A stretch of 64,000 nucleotides of DNA, taken from contig NC_063045.1 of NCBI RefSeq assembly GCF_018812025.1, forward strand, positions 60,017,839 through 60,081,838, written 5' to 3'. This DNA comes from Megalobrama amblycephala. Taxonomy: Eukaryota > Chordata > Actinopteri > Cypriniformes > Xenocyprididae. Shown here in pieces: positions 59,677 to 64,000 of the stretch. The translations under genes and the position numbers were made by a program. Under the pieces are notes generated by a model that was given only the letters and a program-made list of their open reading frames with translations, did not search any database and had not been told where the DNA came from. Within the stretch, counting starts at the first letter, position 1, and every line of letters starts with the position of its first letter.

Positions 59677-61239
59677 TTAACACTCTGAGGTCTAAAAACG
59701 CGCCGGCGCGTTTTGCAGGTTTTTTTTCACATTGCAGCAAAACAGACTTAAAATACTCTGTCATTTTTTGTCATAGAGACATAAGTAATACATCAATTGA
59801 AACTATAGAATATCTCCTTTTATTTGTATACACTCAGAGTAAAAACAAAATGTTGTGCTTTTTGTAAAATAAAGAAAACTAACATGATGCGTGATCTCTC
59901 ATCTCCCTCTGAACGAAGTCCAATCTGATAGTTCTCAGAAAATGAAGTGTAACTTAGTGAATACTAATCACAAAAAATTCATACTTATGTCTAACAAAAC
60001 GTTGAAATGTCAGGTTTTAAATCGTGCAAGTCAAATCGAAAACAAACATTCTGTGTTTATGTAATCTGTATGAAAAGAGAGCCATGTCAGAAGTCCGTGA
60101 TTCAGCTCATTACCCACTAATGCGGCCACGCCCACAGAGCCAGCGCTATTCAGACGCAAATTCAGAGGCAATGCATGCATTCATCGTCTCAATCGTGTAT
60201 TTATTGCCTTGAAAATTGTTTATCTGGATGAAAAAGCCATGGTTAGCGATCTCTGGAAGACATTCAGTAAATTCCTGTTTGTTTTCTTCTATTGATAAGT
60301 TTTAAGTGAGTTTTTGTTTCTTTAGCGCCCTCCGGCTGTAGTATGAATTGGTAAACACCATTCATGGAATATCATCTTCTTCTTAGGTGAATTTGTGGAC
60401 TAAAATGCACAGAGAGCGCCCTCCGGCTGCAGTATGAATTGCAAACACCAGCGCTCATAGAGATAACAATGAATATTAAATAAAAAATAACTCCTCTGTA
60501 TAGAAAATTGACATAAACATATGAGAATCCTATATTTCTCCAAATGTGCATGCTTTTAAACTAAAGGCCTATATTCAGACTCTTTGCATCACAGAAATAC
60601 ATTATATTTTAAAGTATAATATAAAACCATTATTTTATATTGTAATAACATTTTTCTGTATGTTTCATATACCATGATGAGCTTGAGACATCACAGAAGT
60701 TTTTTTTCACAGCCTACCTGACTGAAATGCCTCATTAATATGCAAGTCATTTCAGCTCATTACTATCCAATTCTTTTGTCTTCACAGGTGAGAATGAGCC
60801 ATTATTCATGGAGATTCACGCCTCCTCGCATACCGTGTTTCTTGGCAAAAAGTGTCTTACAAAAACTAAATCAGTATATTGTTATAAATGAAAGAGTAGT
60901 CAGCATAATTTTTACATAATTTTGAAGCAAAAACTCTAGTCTACAACCTTCAATACCCAAAAGTCTTGTGAACACAGATTTAATATACTTTTATTGGCCT
61001 TATATCAGTGACTTAAGTTTTTTGTTTTTTCAGTAACCACGCATAAACGTTATTCCTTCAAAAACACAAACATGTACACACATGTTCCTCACATATTATT
61101 GTAGCCTAGTTTGTGCTGAATACAGTGTAATGACACTTGTGTCATTAATATGTTTATGAACAACTGAAAAAAGCACAAATGTCAGGGCATGTCAAAACTT
61201 CTCCAGGCCCCAAATCAGCCTCAGACTCCAGAGGGTTAA
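59677..61239. mobile_element. TTAA-bounded element with CWCTCTGRRGTCT ends (about 1.56 kb)
   Basis: The left edge is TTAA then CACTCTGAGGTCTAAAAACG. The right edge inverted is TTAA then CCCTCTGGAGTCTGAGG. It carries a CGCCGGCGCG palindrome at 59701 and an internal direct duplication containing gcgccctccggctg and agtatgaattg (60326 and 60415). There is no transposase; the 60024-60212 frame has no domain. The ends are a type I recall from cyprinids; the superfamily is unproven. Confidence 0.68.
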
Positions 61240-62703
61240 TAAGACTAAAGATTTCCCACTTGATGTACCCAAAACAAATTATGCCTCTTGTTTAACCACT
61301 ATCTACATAAGAGCCAGCGGCAAATTCCTGAAGGACTGACCCAGATGAAGCTGTTCTCAGCGGGTACACGAGCACTGAACGGCCGCTGACGGCCTGGAGC
61401 TCACGTCTCCAAAAACTTCTAAACATATTGTCAAATAGGCGCCATGTTTATATATAAGTCACATATTTGAGGTCTGAATAACTACATTCTTGCCTAAAAA
61501 TACATTCCATGACACAACAACAGTAGTATTTGTTAAATTATGGTGGGTTTGCTCATCCGCCGTGAGAAATGCTGCAAGCAGAGTGATACAAACGGTAAAC
61601 GGTTCATGTGGTGATATATATGTAGAATATTGCATGGCTGGAAAGAAATGCTTTATTGTATACTGCACATTTTCTCAAATGTTAAAAGGTCATCTGGATT
61701 ATTCCATACACATGGACTATAACTGTGCACAGTGTACATACTTTATAGTAGTATGTAATTCCAAACAGTCTTTCTCTTTCCCTCTACCTCTTCTCCTCTC
61801 TGGCATGACTTGCAGGCTGATGCATCCTGGCAGGGTGTGGAATTGGCATCGCCCGCATGAGACCCAACCGCCGTGAGCCGTGCCTGGCACAGGGATGAGA
61901 TTAGTTTCCTCTCGTTCCCCACGTTTGCCACGGCGGCACAGGGATGGAAAGCATGGCTGTTGTTATTCATAGCACTGCGGTTTACCTGACCCGAGTCAAA
62001 GGAGCGTCGCAAGAATTGTTTTGCGCGTGCGTCTGCGAACACACTCTGTAATCCATTTGTCGAGTGTTTGTTTCGCAATGCACTACATTCACAGTTTTAC
62101 TGGCGCTCAAGGACGTGTGCCGCAGCTGTTTGAATGCGAGGGAATCTCAATGCATTGGAAGAATGAGAACAGGTATAATAGATGCAACCGTTTTTTTTAC
62201 AGCTCTCTCTGTGAGATCTCGCCTTCAAATACGCCCCTGATCTGTCAGCCGGCTCTCTAGAGCCACGAGGAGCATGTATGAGGAAGAAGATCAGTATAAT
62301 ACTATCTAACTCATATGAAGTGGTGATGTAGCAGACATCTTGCCTCTGGGTGACAGGTGTGGGCTTCTGTCGGACTATCAAATGTGTAATATAGCTTTCT
62401 GAGAGGACTGGCTGTCACTTATTTTCTCTGAATAATGGAGACGGGAGGCTGTCATTAAAATGCTTCAAAGTGCCTCTCGCTGGTCTTCTTTAGCCTGGAG
62501 ACTCAGATCCAGTCCAGCAGATTCTCCCCTTGTGTTTCTCTGTCAGGAGTCTGATCCAGGGATTTGAGGTGTGGATGGGAGGTAGCGCTGTTGAGAAGAG
62601 AACAACATATCAAAGGTACAGAGGGATAATTGCACAACTTGTGTTCACGCATGATTTCGGTTCACCTTGGTTCTTTTGGTCCGGACCAAAAAAGAAAATT
62701 ATA
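61240..62703. other. non-coding interval, GC-balanced in the middle
   Basis: ORFs overlap on both strands at 61490-62381, none with a recognisable domain. No repeat recognised. 61780-62280 is the least repeat-like text of the last 15 kb. Confidence 0.45.
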
Positions 62704-64000
62704 CACTCTAAAACATGCTGGGTTAAAAAGTGATTGGGTTGTTTTAACCCAGCAGTTGGGTTAAATGTTTGCCCAACCTGCTGGGTAGTTTTATTTAACT
62801 CAACTATTGTTTAAAAATGACTATATGTCTAGCTTAAAATGAACCCAAAATAGGTTGGAAATTAAAAATCAGATGCATAATTATTAGAGGCAACAATATT
62901 AATCAAAAGGTGAACATTTATTAATAAGCAATTTAATAAATGTTTATTATTTAATTATTATTTATTAAACACATTAATACATAATAATTTCTAACATACT
63001 TTGGGTTCATTTTAAGCAAGCAATACAGTCATTTTTAAACAATAGTTGAGTTAAATAAAACTACCCAGCAGGCTGGGTCAAACATTTAACCCAACCGCTG
63101 GGATAAAACAACCCAATTGCTGGGATAAAACAACCCAGCCACTGGGTTAAAACAACTTAATTGCTGGGATAAACAACCCAATTGCTGGGTTAAAACTCAA
63201 CCACTGGCTTAAAACAACTCAATGCTGGGTTGCTGGGTTAAACAACCCAACCGCTGGGTTAAACAACTCAACCACTGGCTTAAAACAACCCAATTGCTGG
63301 GTTAAAACAACCCAACCGCTGGGATAAAACAACTCTGGGTTAACAACCCAACCACTGGGTTAAACTCAACCACTGGCTTAAAACAACCAATTGCTAGGTT
63401 AAAACAACTCAACCGCTGGGTTAACCCAACTCAACCGCTGGCTTAAAACAACTCAATGCTGGGTTAAACCAACTCAACCACTGGCTTAAAACAACTCAAT
63501 TGCTAGGTTTAAACAACTCAACCGCTGGCTTAAAACAACCCAATTGCTGGGTTAAAACAACTCAACCGCTGGCTTAAAACAACTCAATTGCTAGGTTAAA
63601 ACAACTCAACCGCTGGCTTAAAACAACCCAATTGCTGGGTTAAACCAACTCAACCACTGGCTTAAAACAACTCAATTGCTAGGTTAAAACAACTCAACCG
63701 CTGGGTTAACCCAACTCAACCGCTGGCTTAAAACAACCCAATTGCTGGGTTAAACCAACTCAACCACTGGCTTAAAACAACTCAATTGCTAGGTTTAAAC
63801 AACTCAACCGCTGGCTTAAAACAACCCAACCGCTGGGTTAAACAACTCAATTGCTGGGTTAAAACAACTCAACCGCTGGCTTAAAACAACTCAACCGCTG
63901 GCTTAAAACAACCCAACCGTGGGTAAAACTCAATTGCTGGGTTAAAACAACCCAATTGCTGGCTTAAAACAACCCAACCGCTGGGTTAAACAACTCAATT
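62704..64000. mobile_element. foldback element with ACCCAGC-type ends, runs off the window
   Basis: The left tip CACTCTAAAACATGCTGGGTT is preceded by TA. A segment of about 100 bp at 62750-62857 (tgctgggtagttttatttaa, ctcaactattgtttaaaaat, aaaatgaaccca) recurs inverted at 62995-63102. A 22-bp array follows the right arm and continues past the end of the window, so the right tip is not seen. Confidence 0.82.
63070..64000. repeat. 22-bp minisatellite (at least 42 units, open at the right)
   Basis: The unit is AAAACAACCCAATTGCTGGGTT, alternating with AAAACAACTCAACCGCTGGC plus TT, so a 44-bp dimer is common. It is built from the same words as the right arm of the foldback element (aacccaaccgctggg). 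Some units have 1-6 bp deletions. Confidence 0.96.

Noticed and set aside
61490..62381. ORFs of 94-128 codons on both strands
   Set aside because: No domain or exon signals, and opposite-strand frames overlap.

Overview
The window is vertebrate nuclear DNA, most likely from a cyprinid-type teleost (zebrafish/carp relatives). The reasons are long (TA)n and (GT)n microsatellites, two Tc1-like transposons with teleost-type IR/DR ends, and many small non-autonomous DNA elements whose end sequences I recognise from cyprinid genomes (ends beginning AGGTGCCC, AGGGTTAGTTCACCC, CAGGGTTCCCA, CAGTACAGTCC, TAGTGGTYGACCG). The species is an inference. I found no host protein-coding gene, tRNA or rRNA. The only supportable coding sequences are two Tc1-like transposases on the minus strand. 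The window reads as an intron or gene desert filled with transposon debris and satellites.

Layout. 0-0.75 kb: AT-rich TA tract with three diverged copies of one module. 2.2-3.9 kb: 38-bp minisatellite. 4.5-5.05 kb: TTAA-flanked element. 7.3-8.2 kb: 0.9-kb foldback element. 11.0-14.0 kb: ~168-bp tandem array inside one transposon-like unit. 16.2-17.4 kb: inverted triplication around TA repeats, then a probable dispersed repeat. 19.3-20.3 kb: two nested repeats. 20.9-21.7 kb: TA/TTTTA low complexity. 23.2-24.6 kb: foldback copy split by a TTAA element. 25.4-27.8 kb: complex tandem array. 29.3-30.4 kb: 19/21-bp minisatellite merging into a LINE/SINE-like tail. 30.5-32.9 kb: hAT-like element carrying a nested TTAA element. 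36.1-37.7 kb: Tc1-like element with a nearly full-length transposase ORF. 39.8-42.7 kb: GT/TA tracts and a decayed Tc1-like element. 43.2-45.1 kb: second, unrelated 38-bp minisatellite. 45.7-48.0 kb: diverged repeats and a 400-bp hAT-like element. 49.2-52.0 kb: hAT-like element with a perfect 8-bp target duplication and a 32-bp minisatellite. 53-56.5 kb: TA tracts and a 935-bp foldback. 58.9-61.2 kb: two TTAA elements, one interrupted by a SINE-like insert with a 9-bp duplication. 62.7-64.0 kb: foldback element whose 22-bp array runs off the window.

The main theme is that four of the large minisatellites (11-14, 43-45, 51-52, 63-64 kb) lie inside, or are bounded by, inverted-repeat ends of non-autonomous DNA transposons. 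This suggests that tandem arrays repeatedly grew from subterminal transposon sequence. A second theme is nesting that can be read to the base: in three places the target duplication or the rejoined host repeat shows which element came later. Intervals between repeats look like ordinary non-coding sequence; a few are flagged as possible conserved non-coding DNA, which cannot be judged without alignment.
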